This document shows, one piece after another, positions 1-10,888 of a stretch of DNA of 64,000 nt. The stretch is from Symsagittifera roscoffensis. Lineage: Eukaryota; Xenacoelomorpha; Acoela; Convolutidae. A model generated the notes under the pieces. The model was not told the DNA's origin. It did no database searches and was given only the letters and a program-made list of their open reading frames with translations. The stretch is from NCBI RefSeq assembly GCF_963678635.1, contig NC_087071.1:19221613-19285612 (forward strand). The letters are read 5' to 3'. Each line of letters begins with the position of its first letter. Position 1 is the stretch's first letter. Position numbers and translations under genes: made by a program.

Positions 1-37
1 ACCTGCTGTCAAAATACAATTGAGTATTAATAAGATT

Positions 38-1273
38 TTAGTCAAAGCGCAGTTGATTGAAAGGTAGTATTATGTCTCTAATGGCTTTTAATATGATTAA
101 TTTTTCAACTCTGCTGGAAAGAACAAGTTCTACCAACTTCATATTGGCCACGTTTTTCTTTTGGACGGTGTGACTCACTAAACGACTGGGAAAATTCGTC
201 TTCTTATAAATTTGCCAGTCCTCAGTTGAAGTATCGATCATACGCCTAGGAGGACCAATAAGTTCATTACGTATAAACTATGAGTTCCTGCATGGAGGCA
301 ATACTGGTTGGCATTGATAATGATGACTGATTTGCCTTGGTAATTCACCAAGCATTTATCTTTATCGATTGAGTGCAAGAAAAAGAAAAACAATTAACTG
401 ATTCAAAACTGAAACTTTATATGATCTTATCGAGTTAAAGATATAAAAGTCCCTCTTTTAAAGGTGGCAAAATTCCCATCACAGATGCCAACCCAGCTTC
501 GACTAAAACAGAGGACTGATTCTGATATGAAAAGCTTGCGATGTCCTTGACAGTATTTTTTAGGCTGGTGAATTTCTTAAGCGGTTGAATTTTTTCCTCT
601 GATCCATCATTCAGTAGCTTCGACGAATGATCAGCCACCATCCTTAAGTCATCGGTCGTCCAGTTCTGCTTTGAGTGAAATTTTGTTAATTTTTAGTTGA
701 CAATTCATCTGCTGAGCGGAGATCTGTGCGCGCTGCACCTGGCGTACTTAACGCTGTGAGCCTTGTTGGGTTCGGACTTTCCTTAGAAACATCTTCTTAC
801 GAGTGGTTTTTCAGATTTTGGGTAAAAGTCTGAAGCCTGCTTCTTCAACCTCTCCATCTCGAACTACGGTTGGTAGACAAAGGCAAATGCTTTGCCACCT
901 TACGTGCAAGAGAGCCCTTCGGCACTTCCAGGTTTAAAATGCTAAGCTTTAAAAAAGAAAATGGTTACCTAATAGATGCACTGATATTCGGAGTCGGACT
1001 CTATTTTGACTTCAGTATACAATTTATAATAATCTACCTGGCTTTTGAGGCGATCAACTAATGGGAGCAAACCGGAACAAGACGTTCCCATGTGAAATGA
1101 GAAGTGTCTCTAGTGCCCGGAAAGCCCGCTGAACATAGTAGTTCAGATTGCTTCTCTTGAAAAAGGGGCTGGCCTCCGTATAGTACAATTTCATACGCTG
1201 AATTAGCCTTCTGTGGCTGATGCGAGAAGTTGAAATACAAAATCGAGTCATCAATTCGGCATTTTTTCATCAA
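38..1273 (-). pseudogene. Decayed coding block of the A/X family
   Basis: Unrecognised protein remnant read on the minus strand. Three open pieces remain: 1058-1273, 435-641 and 38-241, broken by stops and frameshifts. The piece near 1120 has YVQRAFRALETLL, matching YVIQRAFRDTKNLV at 28640 (plus strand). The region 240-340 in another frame has a QYCL box that matches GKVVTEINIDQYCLQSG at 29200. A donor-like GTAAGT (minus strand, near 1300) has a counterpart at 28491, so the ancestral gene probably had introns. Similarity to three other copies shows that this was protein-coding; the product is unknown and nothing here can be made intact. Confidence 0.5.
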
Positions 1274-1843
1274 ATCAGTCTACAGGTTTTACGAATGTAC
1301 TTACAGGCTGCTGGTTTTGTATTAGTCTTTTTTATTCTCTGTGTTGATAAACACCTGGATAACAGCATGTAACATGTTGTTGAAGAGGGTTTTTCCGAGC
1401 CTTCCTGTGCATGTGAATAGAAACGTGACAATGAAGCTGAACAGTGTCAATTGTTCCTTGTGGGTTCAGGTCCCGTTTCTTTCACCAGCGCAATCCTTCG
1501 ACTGCTCGACAGACCGTAAAATGACCCCTTGAGAGTCTCTTTAAATGTCAGTTTCAACATGGGAGACTTTTTCAGGTTGCTGAATTGAAAATTAGTTTAC
1601 CAAGTCTTACCAAAATTTTTTATGCTCGTATACGTGCATTTCTTATCAAAAGATCAACTTATTGTTTCGCCTACACTCTCTGGCTCTACATGAACCAATT
1701 TCCCGCTTCGCAGCGCTTGATCGTTCCTTTGGGCTCGACCGTTTGTGTTTCCGTGGGCTTGTAGTCTGATGGTTTCGTGAGCTAGTGACTTTTCTCCAGT
1801 TCATACGGTTGTCTTTCAATTTCCCGATTATGAGGAAGTTCTG

Positions 1844-2026
1844 TTGGCCATGCCAAATTTGGAATTGGTGAGCTTGATAAAAAGGAATCCAGATAGCTTG
1901 AATCTGACTAGTATTGCTGAGGCTGTACTATCGAGGAGCCTGAAAGAACATGTCGTTGACGGAAACGCGGTTGCCTGTGGGCCGGTAAAACCGTTGAGGC
2001 GAAAGATTGTAGGGGTGCTCGCATAG
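1844..2026 (+). pseudogene. Coding-like box shared by A1 and A2
   Basis: An open stretch containing the box LRRKIVGV. The same frame is open in A2 at 15442-15666 (VRRKIVGV), with alignable residues throughout, for example EAVLSRSLKEHV here against EAVLWRSLKGHV there. I do not recognise the domain. There is no credible start codon, and the other frames are closed. It could be one exon of a transposon-encoded protein. Most differences between the copies change the amino acid, so it does not look maintained. Confidence 0.35.
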
Positions 2027-2333
2027 GCGTAACCGGTGTCGGATGAGCAAAACATGTTGTCTATGCGGCGACGAGTGGCTCAGGGTACTCAAAAGCACTG
2101 CAAATGAAGAACTGAATGTCACTGAATATGAGTTTTCAGCGTGGGACATTTTTCACGAGTAAGTTTTACTGAAATTTTTTAATGAAAACTGAGATGATGA
2201 GCCCACGATGAAGATGATTTGTTTTCAATATAACAGCTCGAAACTATAGTTTACTTCATTTCTGATCAAGCCCAAATTAATCGATAATACCAGTTCTAAA
2301 ACCATCAATGGTTTCAATTTTTTTCATTAATTT

Positions 2334-2642
2334 TTGTCATTTAGCACACCATACTACTGTAGCATCGATGTAATTGTTGTTTGTGAAAAGGTCCTTATCA
2401 GTGAAAAAATGTCCTGCATCAGCGAAATTGCCGGTAGTCAATTCTTGAACCAAGAATCACTTCACGTAAATCATTTATTCGTACCTCAGCTCAGTCTTGT
2501 ATTACAAATTTTTAGCGATGTAGACATGATAAGTAGAAAACTTCGTGCGCAGGAAAAATTACAATTCCCTGATGCCGTTACTTCCACATGGCAAAGTGCA
2601 GTATATTTTATCATTATTCAGCGATTGATGCCTAAAGAATAA
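2334..2642 (+). pseudogene. 102-codon coding-like stretch shared by A1 and A2
   Basis: The frame stays open for about 95 aligned codons in both A1 and A2 (15868-16293), with shared strings such as SLVLQIFSD and RAQEKLQFPD. No domain is recognised. By eye, roughly 22 amino-acid differences accompany only a few silent changes, about what neutral drift gives, so the frame was probably coding before the duplication or is open by chance. There is no in-frame ATG with supporting context. Confidence 0.3.
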
Positions 2643-3497
2643 AAAATTTAATGGCCGGGAAGCGACTTCCTTAGCGTCCCAGTAGGCAAAAAAAACGCAG
2701 CAGCATCGATCAACAGAAAAGTCAGCAAACACAAGGAAGCTTGTGTTATCAGAAAAGGGAAGTCGAGAAAGGAGAAGCTATTGTTCAACCACCACAGACA
2801 TAAGCTCGATGTTCTCGATGGCGTTTCTTGATCATGCTGGGAGTATCAAAAAGGAATTGTTATCATCAACGACACTTTTGTGTCCCAGTGCACAATTCTT
2901 TTGGTCGAAAAACCTCACAGGATACTGCGGGACTTGAATCATTAAGCAGTGGTAGTTGATACGTTAGGTATTCAAATTTGAGAAACGAGTCTCATGCCGA
3001 ATCAAGAAAACTAGTCGAAGACTCACTGCATGACGATTTCATAACATTCAGGACTAATTAGTAGAGAACGCAAGACCCGCTAACGGGCTAACCTAGAATT
3101 AACATAGAGAAAAAACCGCATAAAGATGTTTTGAGTCACCCTGATTTTTTTGTCTTGCCAAAAAACGACATCCCGTTTAAAAAGGCACCATGCTCAAAGT
3201 TTTAAGGAAGGTAATTTATCCTCAAACTCATTTTCATATTGTTTGATAACCATATAACTAAATAATTACGTCCAATATGCTGATGCACTGTATGAAAAAT
3301 CATCTGATGTCCTGAAAAATTATACTGCATTTCATCCGGTTTGCTGTTCTGGTGGAGCTTGCTGAGGAATATTTTTAGTCATTAGCTGTTTTTTATCAGT
3401 TTTCAGGCTCTTACATCAAAGTTTGACTCAAGTTCTTGTGCTTGGATTTTAGAAGGAAGTTGGCTGCGATCTGATTGATATTACTCACCCAAACTAT

Positions 3498-4549
3498 GAA
3501 AAAAGGATCCCCGAAGATATTGCCTGCAGAAGGGACACATGGGATACCTCCTTCCATTCGCCAACCTTCTCTATCAGTACCCGAACTGCCCATCGATAAC
3601 GTTAAGCCAAGTCGTTTCCACGCAGCAGAACAGGCACTATTCTTGATCGACTACGCCGGTCGAGCAAATAATTTCGACAGTCGAAGAAAGATCTCCCACT
3701 TTTTCTGAACACCAGCATTTCGGCTAGTTACTGAGACTGCATGGTAAAAAAATTAAGATCACAAGTTTCAAACGATAGAAAAATCTGCTTTAAAATGGCC
3801 ATAAGTAAATCTATAAAAATTGATTTTATATTGCGAAAAAACTACGAAATTTTTATGAGATTCATGAAAATATCTCAGCTTAAGTCCCCTCTCACCCTTC
3901 TCACTGATATTTGGCGAGGCAATTTGGCCGAATACTAGCTTAATTTAGCAATTAAGATCTCGTTAACTATTTATCCCCTATTGTAATAGGGAGCCAATTA
4001 TTTACATAGGTTGGTTTGGATGAAAGTTTAGAAAACGCCAACAAAAAGGAATGCGACATAAAGTGTTTCTAAGGAACACAAATCAAAATCATACAAGAAA
4101 AAAATGCGACGAAATACATAATGTCGTTTTTGGAGAAATTCGATAAAAAGTAAGTAGTAAGTGGGGAATATTAGTAAGTAGTAAGTGTGGAATATTAGTT
4201 AACTAGATTAGCCTAATTGTTGTGATAAACTTATTAAATAGTTTCAAATATTGTTACGTCTACAAAAATGGAAGAACAGTAAGGAAGCTATCACGAGATT
4301 GGATGTACTGGACCAGGCCACGCAAATGAAGGGTGCACCGCTTGGACTACAATTTAGTTAACAATAAAAATACCAAAAGTGAATCTTGCCCGGCTGTATC
4401 CCAGAGACCCAGATTCACTAGTTTTCCATCGACCATCTCATTTGCAGATTAATTGTCAAACACCGTAGGAGTCCAACTGTTGTTGCACTGAGCCATCATC
4501 ATCTTGGGAACTCATATTCATTCACATATGAAACTAGTTACGTCCATAT
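3498..4549. other. Region between repeat A1 and the retroelement
   Basis: About 1 kb without a supported gene. It holds short AT-rich frames and a perfect-but-one 24-bp tandem duplication at 4150-4197. The last 250 bases before 4550 are less AT-rich and could be the 5' untranslated part of the retroelement; no element boundary or target-site duplication is visible. Confidence 0.6.
4150..4197. repeat. 24-bp tandem duplication
   Basis: Two adjacent copies of gtaagtagtaagtggggaat plus atta, differing by one base (gtggg versus gtgtg). Confidence 0.9.
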
Positions 4550-4714
4550 ATGGCTGAAGAAACTAAATGTGGCAAAGACAGATGCCGGTACGGAGGTTAT
4601 GTACGCAGTTGAGGCGTTCAGTGTGACTGGTGCAAAATCTGGTATCATTTTAAGTGTGATGGTACGTCGGAGGTCCTTGTTCTCGGCATTCCAGAATACG
4701 TGTGCTGTAAATGC
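4550..4714 (+). other. PHD zinc finger, N-terminal domain of the retroelement
   Basis: A complete C4-H-C3 ligand set lies in one frame: C7, C12, C25, C28, H33, C36, C52, C55, with CDWCKIWYHFKC in the centre and the aromatic W two residues before H33. This is the canonical PHD pattern (chromatin-binding fold). TGA 4610-4612 interrupts it between C12 and C25. In a retroelement the finger may bind histone tails or act as a nucleic-acid-binding ORF1 substitute; that role is inference. Confidence 0.8.
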
Positions 4715-5376
4715 AGGTCGGCTCAAAATGGCGATTCGGGGCTTACACAGCTTTTCCAGAATCTCAATGTCAATGAGCCACACGAGAACGCCAAACTGGC
4801 TTGTTTAATTGAAATGACAAATACTGGTCCTCGAACTCTGAAACGGATTCCCAAAGGTTCCAGAAACCAGCTCGCTGAACTCCTATCTACCAAGTTGAGA
4901 TCGTTGTGCGATGACCCCAGCTCTGTTGATAGATGGTGCGAGCTCCATCGCATTGCTTTCTCCTGTCTGCAACAGCCGAAGCGTACAGGCAAAAAAACAT
5001 AGGAAATCGTTGGCCTCAGAGATCAACAAGCGCATTTCCTCCTTTGTGTTCAAACGTTTCTGAGGCTCAAAACCGCCCCACCAAAGGCAGTAAAACGCCA
5101 AGTGATGTCGAACTTAGAGCTCGAGCGGTCAGCACAAAAATCAACGATGGCAATATTAAAGCTGCTGTCCGAATTGCGGCTTCTAATGACTCTTTAGCGC
5201 CTGTCAACGCAGACACCCTCAAGAAACTTCAAGGGAAACACCCCGAGTCGCGTGAAAACATCCAGCCCCCAGATATTATAGAGCAGCATTTTGTTGTTGA
5301 TGCGCAAGCAGTTTCTAAATTCTTTCGTTCCCGAGTGGATCTGCTTGAGGACCAGATAAATTGACCCCCTCAAATT

Positions 5377-6100
5377 TTGAAAGATCTCATATCCCCATGT
5401 ACCGGAGAAGCTGGCAAGAAACTCCTAGTTAGCCTGAACCTCTTTGTGAAGACATTAGCGGCGGGTAAGATGCCAGCTGAGTTCCGGCCATATTTCTTTT
5501 CAGCCAACCTGTTTGCGCTTGGCAAGAAAGTTGAAGGAGTGCGTCCAATTGCGGTCGGCAATACCCTTCGGAGACTTGCGCCCAAATGTGCAGGACATTC
5601 TCAGAAGTTTCTTCGGAAGACGAACTATGGGCATCTTCAACTTGGATATGGTTGCAACAAAGGCGCCGAGGCTGCTGCACACGCTGTCCGAAACCTCATG
5701 ACTATGGACCTACCCGAAGACTTTATCATGGTGAAAGTTGACTTCCGCAACGCTTTCAATTCTATTTCTAGATAGTGTTTGCTTGAAAGTATTAGAACAA
5801 AATCGCCTGACATATATAACTACACGGTGCTGTCGTATGCGACGTCGAGTTACCTTTTCTTTGGTGAAGACATCATTATGTCAGAAATTGGAGTGCAGCA
5901 GGGAGACCCCGAAGGTTCTCCCCGCTTTTCTGATTTGATCATGGAAATTATTAGTTCTCTTTGTTCCGTTTTGAATACTTGGTATCTCGACGATGGCAAT
6001 ATTGGCGATAAAGCAGCAATAGCTCTTTCGGATCTGAAGAAATTTATCAGTGCTGCTGCTGAAGTTGGCCTGGAGCTCCATCCGTCAAAGTGTGAAATTA
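5377..6100 (+). other. Reverse transcriptase domain
   Basis: Palm motif A is VKVDFRNAFNSISR (5731-5772), with the D of the catalytic triad and the FN seen in non-LTR RTs. GVQQGDPEGSP (from 5890) is the motif-B region, and WYLDDG (YLDD 5983-5994) is motif C. RPIAVGNTLRRL near 5545 is the fingers motif. TAG 5773-5775 falls immediately after motif A, and the frame then resumes unchanged. YLDD rather than the usual YADD/FADD of non-LTR elements is noteworthy. All three palm aspartates are present, so the copy was young enough to keep the catalytic residues. Confidence 0.9.
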
Positions 6101-6842
6101 TATTTCTTGGTAGACCAACTGAGGACCTGAAAGAGTCTATAATTGCAGACTTCAACCAGGTGGGCCCCGGGATACAGGAAACGAAGCCGGAAAACCTCGT
6201 GATACTTGGTGCTCCTGTTGGCGAAACTGCCAGGAAAGATTTACTGACTGCCAAGAGGTCAAAACTTGAAGAAATGTGCAACTTTCTCATAAATGTCGAA
6301 GCTCATCATGCTTTATATCTCCTCCGCAACTTCTTGAGCTTGCCAAAGCTTCTTTATTTTCTGCGCACGTCTAGCTGTTTCAAAGAAAGCAAACTTCTGC
6401 AGGAGTATGACACTTCAGTTGTTGGTGCTTTGTCACAGTGCGTCAACGTTAGACTAAGTCCCAAAAGTCGGTTACAGTCTTTGCTTCCCAGCTCCATGGG
6501 TGGCCTTGGTTTGTCTTCTGCTCTCCACCTCGCGCTTCCTGCCTTCTTGGCTTCTGCGGCTGGTTGCAGTTCTTTAATCATGGCCATTCTTGGACCCCTG
6601 GGCGCTAGCTTGAGCGACATAGACTTTTCATCTGCTTTCAACCTGTGGTCTCCTCTCTCCGAAACGACATCGATTCCTGCCTCACCCGAGCTCCAAAAAT
6701 CTTGGACTACACCGGTCTACAAGGTTCTGTCGTCGCAACTCTTCGGCGCACTTGACAGCAATGGACAGAAGAGATTGTTATGTTACCAAGGCAAGACTGC
6801 TGCAGCATGGTTAAATGATCTTCCCTGTCAGTCTCTGGGCTT

Positions 6843-7472
6843 CGCATTTCCGTCAGTCTTCGAGTAGGAGCCCCCGTTTGTGTTGAGCATAGTTGCGTTT
6901 GCGGAAAACAAGTGTATTCGTCTGGTTTGCATGGCCTTTCGTGCTCTCGCAGTGCCGGAAGATTTGCAAGACATTCCATGCTAAATCAAATCATTAAAGA
7001 GTCGCTTGGATCAATTCACATTCCTTCAGTCCTAGAACCTCCTGGGTTATGTAGAACCGATTCAAAAAGACCGGATGGCTTGACACTGACTCCATGGATT
7101 CATGGCTCCCCCCTCCTATGGGATGCTACTGTTGTTGACGGATTAGCTCCATCTCGCATCTCTGATCCCCATTTAATTGCTGGTAAAGCTGCATCTGAAG
7201 CAGAAATTCTGAAAACGCGCAAATACGAACCCCTTATTCGTGACGGCTACGCCTTTTAACCAGTGGCATTTGAAACACAGGGAGCTTGTGGAAGCGAGAC
7301 CGAGATCTTCTTGCGTGATTTAGGAAGAAGACTGGCTCAGACTTCTTTCGAACCCAGCGCTTCCTCGTTTTTAAAGCAGAGAATTTCCATAGCTTTGCAA
7401 ATTGGAAATGCTGCCTCGGTTGTCGGCACACTCAAGGAGTCAGACTGTCTCGAAGACATTTTTTATCTCTGA
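6843..7472 (+). other. CCHC finger and restriction-like-endonuclease-like tail
   Basis: In frame 3 after the one-base loss: C-V-C-G...H-G-L-S-C (CVCGKQVYSSGLHGLSC) resembles the CCHC finger that precedes RLE nucleases. KRPDG (RPDG 7068-7079) is followed 15 residues after the D by LLWDATVVD (WD 7119-7124), then EAEILKTRKYEP. This matches the PD-(X12-15)-D...E...K layout of restriction-like endonucleases that nick target DNA for target-primed reverse transcription. TAA 7257-7259 is a stop absent from the duplicate at 10030. Assignment as RLE rests on motif spacing only. Confidence 0.6.
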
Positions 7473-7756
7473 ACTTGTTATTTTTAGCCTGTAATTTTTG
7501 TTTGTTATGTTATACGTTGTTTCAATCTTAACTGTAAATATGTCGCTGTCTGTATATTTTTGTATATTGGTAATTTACTGTTTTTGACGAAAAGTTAACT
7601 AGATGCAGGATAAAACACAGTGAAATGTTTTCCTGCAATAAGTCGCATAGTCCTTAAAATAAAAGTCAAGATGGGGAGAAAAGTTTTCAGGCCTGAATTT
7701 GAAATCATGGTAAGCCTTTGTTTACTAGAGTTTTTGTATGACTCCCCGGGTTGACC

Positions 7757-7879
7757 AAAATGTGCAACCATACGTCGCACCATGCATGGTTCCATGGAAG
7801 CCTTGAAAAATTGCCGACGTATTTATATGTTAAAATAACACATTTTCCATGCATGGCGCGACGTATGGTTGCACATTTT
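7757..7879. repeat. Hairpin: 33-bp inverted repeat
   Basis: Left arm 7757-7789 (aaaatgtgcaaccatacgtc...) and right arm 7847-7879 are reverse complements with one mismatch; the loop is 57 bp. Each arm contains the motif CCATACGTCG, shared with the nearby minisatellite. Confidence 0.9.
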
Positions 7880-7949
7880 TTTATCATGGGGACTTCAAAT
7901 TAGACAATATTGATACTTTTACCAGGACTGTTGATAATTTATATGTCGC

Positions 7950-8111
7950 CATGGATGCTTGCAATATATGGTTACTATGGTATCATGCATGGCGCGACGT
8001 ATGGTTACTATGGTATCATGCATGGCGCGACGTATGGATACCATGGAAACATATATGGCGCGACGTATGGTTAACAAAGAATCATATTTGGCGCAACATA
8101 GAAACTGAATA
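7950..8111. repeat. 33-bp minisatellite with GGCGCGACGTATGG core
   Basis: Five units: a partial one from 7950, then 7984, 8017, 8050 and 8083 (last degenerate). A unit begins catgcatggcgcgacgtatg. Because 33 is divisible by 3, one frame stays open and would read an 11-residue Trp-rich repeat (YHAWRDVWLLW). I regard this as a by-product of unit length, not a gene. Confidence 0.85.
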
Positions 8112-8669
8112 ATCAAATAAATTCAATATTCTCGTGGGCATCCAAAAAGTGCTCTGAACGACCTCAAAGACGTTGGTAGTAAAAATCTTTTTTCCGCCGT
8201 TCAGAGCAAAAAATTGGTTCCCAAGCAAAGCACATTATTATCCGATGTAGAAAACTTTACCTGATGACGCCGAAAGCCTACTTGGTGATGGTTGAATAAC
8301 TTTCATAAAGATGTCTCAAACAAAACAAGCTGTTCAGAAATTTGAAAGATTATCAATACAATAATTTTGCAATGTTTCTTTTAAATTTTTTCTTCTATGG
8401 AAATATAATTTCAAGTTTTTAATTGAAGTACTATTGAAAAAAATGCAAATTTTAGGGTAACTTGTGGTAATCGGACATGGTTTATTTAAAACAGAGTTTT
8501 GTTTGTAATTCGTTTCAAGACATACCAAATGAAGCTTTGCTCCGGAATGAAAAAAAAAATTTTGAGAAAAATGAAAATAAAACATTTTTCACCGCATTGT
8601 TTTTCCAAAAGTAAAAAGTATGTTCTCAGTTTACCCCCTCTGCTTACCTTAAAGGGCAAATAAACCTCG

Positions 8670-9055
8670 AAATATTCAAAAATTTCGTCAATTTTGGTTG
8701 TGCTGTTGCCTGCTCTATTAAAGTTGTTTTTATAAGGAAACATCGTTTCCATAAATAGCGCCATTTATGGTGCGACGTATGGTTTGCATGGTAGAAAAAA
8801 ATTAAAATCTAATTAAAATGTATTTTGCACTACAGATACTTTTTCTCAGTAATTTTTGTCAATTAACCTCTATTTTACGGTTTTCTATAGAAAAAAATAT
8901 ATGGTGAAAAATCTCTTCCATACGTAGCACCATATATGTTGCGACGTATGATTTGCATGGTGAAAATTTTTGATATTTTACCAACAGCTTGCATAACAAT
9001 GAGAAACCGTTTTATTACTATTTTACTCCGTTAAAAAGCGGTTTTGAGCGTTTTT
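8670..9055. other. 386-bp segment present only in unit 1
   Basis: No gene. It carries three further degenerate copies of the motif TGCGACGTATG (near 8770, 8920 in reverse, and 8940), so it belongs to the same motif cluster as the hairpin and minisatellite. Its absence from unit 2, with a 7-nt filler, is best read as a deletion there. Confidence 0.7.
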
Positions 9056-9617
9056 GAAACCAACGTATGTGCTGCGTATGATTAGTCATTTTCCTTGCAA
9101 ATCATGCATGGATGGGCATGGTTGCGCATTATCTTCTCTGGTGGGCAACCCGGGTCATATCTTTTTTGGAACTATCCTACTTGTACCATTTTTGGGCAAA
9201 ATTGAGTCAGAGTTGCTTCCAGGTGATACCCTCGGCATTATGCCAGTTAGTTCTTACATGAAAAACTGAGGTGGAGCCGTATGGCTGTTTATGATTACAG
9301 TTTTTTTTGCACTGATAGCGCATTTGTTTCAATAACATGTATTCGAGTGACAATTGATTTTTCTTAAGTAAGCGGATTCCGCAATTGTAAGTGGAATATC
9401 CGCAATTTGATTTAAACGGCTGTAGCTAGAATAAAACAATGCGGAATTTACCAACAAACACTCAACAATTGTCAGTGGAACCGACAAACAAATCTGAAAT
9501 CATTTGTTAACTAAACTCATGAACATACTTTTTGGAACTTGATTTAAATCAAACGCTTTTGTTGAAACGGTCAATTTTAGCATGGTTAAATGATCTTCCC
9601 TGTCAGTCTCTGGGCCT

Positions 9618-10307
9618 CGCATTTCCGTCAGTCTTCGAGTAGGAGCCCCCGTTTGTGTTGAGCATAGTTGCGTTTGCGGAAAACAAGTGTATTCGTCTGG
9701 TTTGCATGGCCTTTCGTGCTCTCGCAGTGCCGGAAGATTTGCAAGACATTCCATGCTAAATCAAATCATTAAAGAGTCGCTTGGACCAATTCACATTCCT
9801 TCAGTCCTATAACCTCCTGGGTTATGTAGAACCGAATCAAAAAGACCGGATGGCTTGACACTGACTCCATGGATTCGTGGCTCCCCCCTCCTATGGGATG
9901 CTACTGTTGTTGACGGATTAGCTCCATCTCGCATCTCTGATCCCCATTTAATTGCTGGTAAAGCTGCATCTGAAGCAGAAATTCTGAAAACGCGCAAATA
10001 CGAACCCCTTATTCGTGACGGCTACGCCTTTCAACCAGTGGCATTTGAAACACAGGGAGCTTGTGGAAGCGAGACCGAGATCTTCTTGCGTGATTTAGGA
10101 AGAAGACTGGCTCAGACTTCTTTCGAACCCAGCGCTTCCTCGTTTTTAAAGCAGAGAATTTCCATAGCTTTGCAAATTGGAAATGCTGCCTCGGTTGTCG
10201 GCACACTCAAGGAGTCAGACTGTCTCGAAGACATTTTTTTATCTCTGAACTTGTTATTTTTAGCCTGTAATTTTTGTTTGTTATGTTATACGTTGTTTCA
10301 ATCTTAA
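9618..10307 (+). pseudogene. Second copy of the retroelement C-terminal region
   Basis: Duplicate of 6843-7472 inside unit 2. It keeps the CCHC finger and the RPDG...WDATVVD box. Unlike unit 1 it has Q rather than a stop at 10032, but it gained TAA at 9810-9812. The longest piece (9855-10307) runs 150 codons; an extra T near 10240 shifts the ending into the former 3' untranslated region. It lacks PHD and RT domains because the duplication began downstream of them. Confidence 0.85.
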
Positions 10308-10532
10308 CTGTAAATATGTCGCTGTCTGTATATTTTTGTATATTGGTAATTTTCTGTTTTTGACGAAAAGTTAACTAGATGCAGGATAAAACACAGTGAA
10401 ATGTTTTCCTGCAATAAGTCGCATAGTCCTTAAAATAAAAGTCAAGATGGGGAGAAAAGTTTTCAGGCCTGAATTTGAAATCATGGTAAGCCTTTGTTTA
10501 CTAGAGTTTTTGTATGACTCCCCGGGTTGACC

Positions 10533-10655
10533 AAAATGTGCAACCATACGTCGCACCATGCATGGTTCCATGGAAGCCTTGAAAAATTGCCGACGTATTT
10601 ATATGTTAAAATAACACATTTTCCATGCATGGCGCGACGTATGGTTGCACATTTT
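10533..10655. repeat. Hairpin, duplicate copy in unit 2
   Basis: Same 33-bp arms (10533-10565 and 10623-10655) as at 7757-7879, carried along by the tandem duplication. Confidence 0.9.
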
Positions 10656-10726
10656 TTTTATCATGGGGACTTCAAATTAGACAATATTGATACTTTTACC
10701 AGGACTGTTGATAATTTATATGTCGC

Positions 10727-10888
10727 CATGGATGCTTGCAATATATGGTTACTATGGTATCATGCATGGCGCGACGTATGGTTACTATGGTATCATGCAT
10801 GGCGCGACGTATGGATACCATGGAAACATATATGGCGCGACGTATGGTTAACAAAGAATCATATTTGGCGCAACATAGAAACTGAATA
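10727..10888. repeat. 33-bp minisatellite, duplicate copy in unit 2
   Basis: Identical array to 7950-8111, displaced by 2777 bp. Confidence 0.9.

Larger units (their letters stand above)
1..3497. repeat. Repeat A, copy 1 (partner 14152-17292)
   Basis: The whole stretch aligns collinearly with 14152-17292. It begins in a shared block (tcaaaatacaattgagta) and ends at tattactcacccaaac, after which the copies diverge. Many substitutions and indels separate them, so the duplication is old. The minus strand of the first 1.3 kb is related to blocks at 28.5-29.6 kb and 34.7-35.8 kb, so A is a member of a dispersed family. The left edge lies outside the window. I do not recognise the family. Confidence 0.85.
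4550..7472 (+). pseudogene. Broken single-ORF non-LTR retrotransposon (PHD + RT + CCHC + RLE-like)
   Basis: Reads as one degraded polyprotein starting at ATG 4550. Order: PHD finger (4550-4714), a linker rich in charged residues, reverse transcriptase (5377 to about 6100), a thumb-like region, a CCHC-like finger (near 6880-6960) and a nuclease-like tail (7060-7400). Breaks: TGA 4610, a frame change near 4990 after the PHD frame (TAG 5000), a second near 5064-5100, TGA 5362, TAG 5773, a one-base loss near 6840, and TAA 7257. The order RT, then CCHC, then RPD...D is that of R2-type elements with a restriction-like endonuclease, while an N-terminal PHD is better known from CR1-like ORF1 proteins. 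No apurinic-type endonuclease domain is visible. It cannot be functional. Clade assignment needs a tree. Confidence 0.85.
6804..9578. repeat. Large tandem duplication, unit 1
   Basis: Starts inside the retroelement ORF (agcatggttaaatgatct) and ends at gaaacggtcaatttt, directly followed by unit 2 starting with the same agcatgg. It is nearly identical to 9579-11980 apart from a 386-bp segment (8670-9055) that is missing there. Breakpoint homology is one base at most. It contains the nuclease-like tail, a 33-bp hairpin, a 33-bp minisatellite and a unique 3' tail. Confidence 0.95.

Noticed and set aside
4723-4992. Minus-strand ORFs over the PHD/linker region
   Set aside because: The plus strand has the complete PHD ligand set; the minus frames are shadows.
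5850-6290. 146-codon minus-strand ORF
   Set aside because: Shadow of the reverse transcriptase on the plus strand, where motifs A, B and C are clear.
7950-8111. CRISPR-like array
   Set aside because: Units are contiguous with no unique spacers, in eukaryotic DNA, with no cas genes.
7849-8112. ORF with 11-residue Trp-rich repeats
   Set aside because: Explained by a 33-bp minisatellite, whose unit length keeps one frame open; the opposite strand is open as well.
8334-8764. Minus-strand ORFs at 8334-8585, 8486-8764 and their unit-2 copies
   Set aside because: Poly-A/T-driven Phe/Lys-rich frames in the 3' tail of the duplicated unit; no conserved domain.
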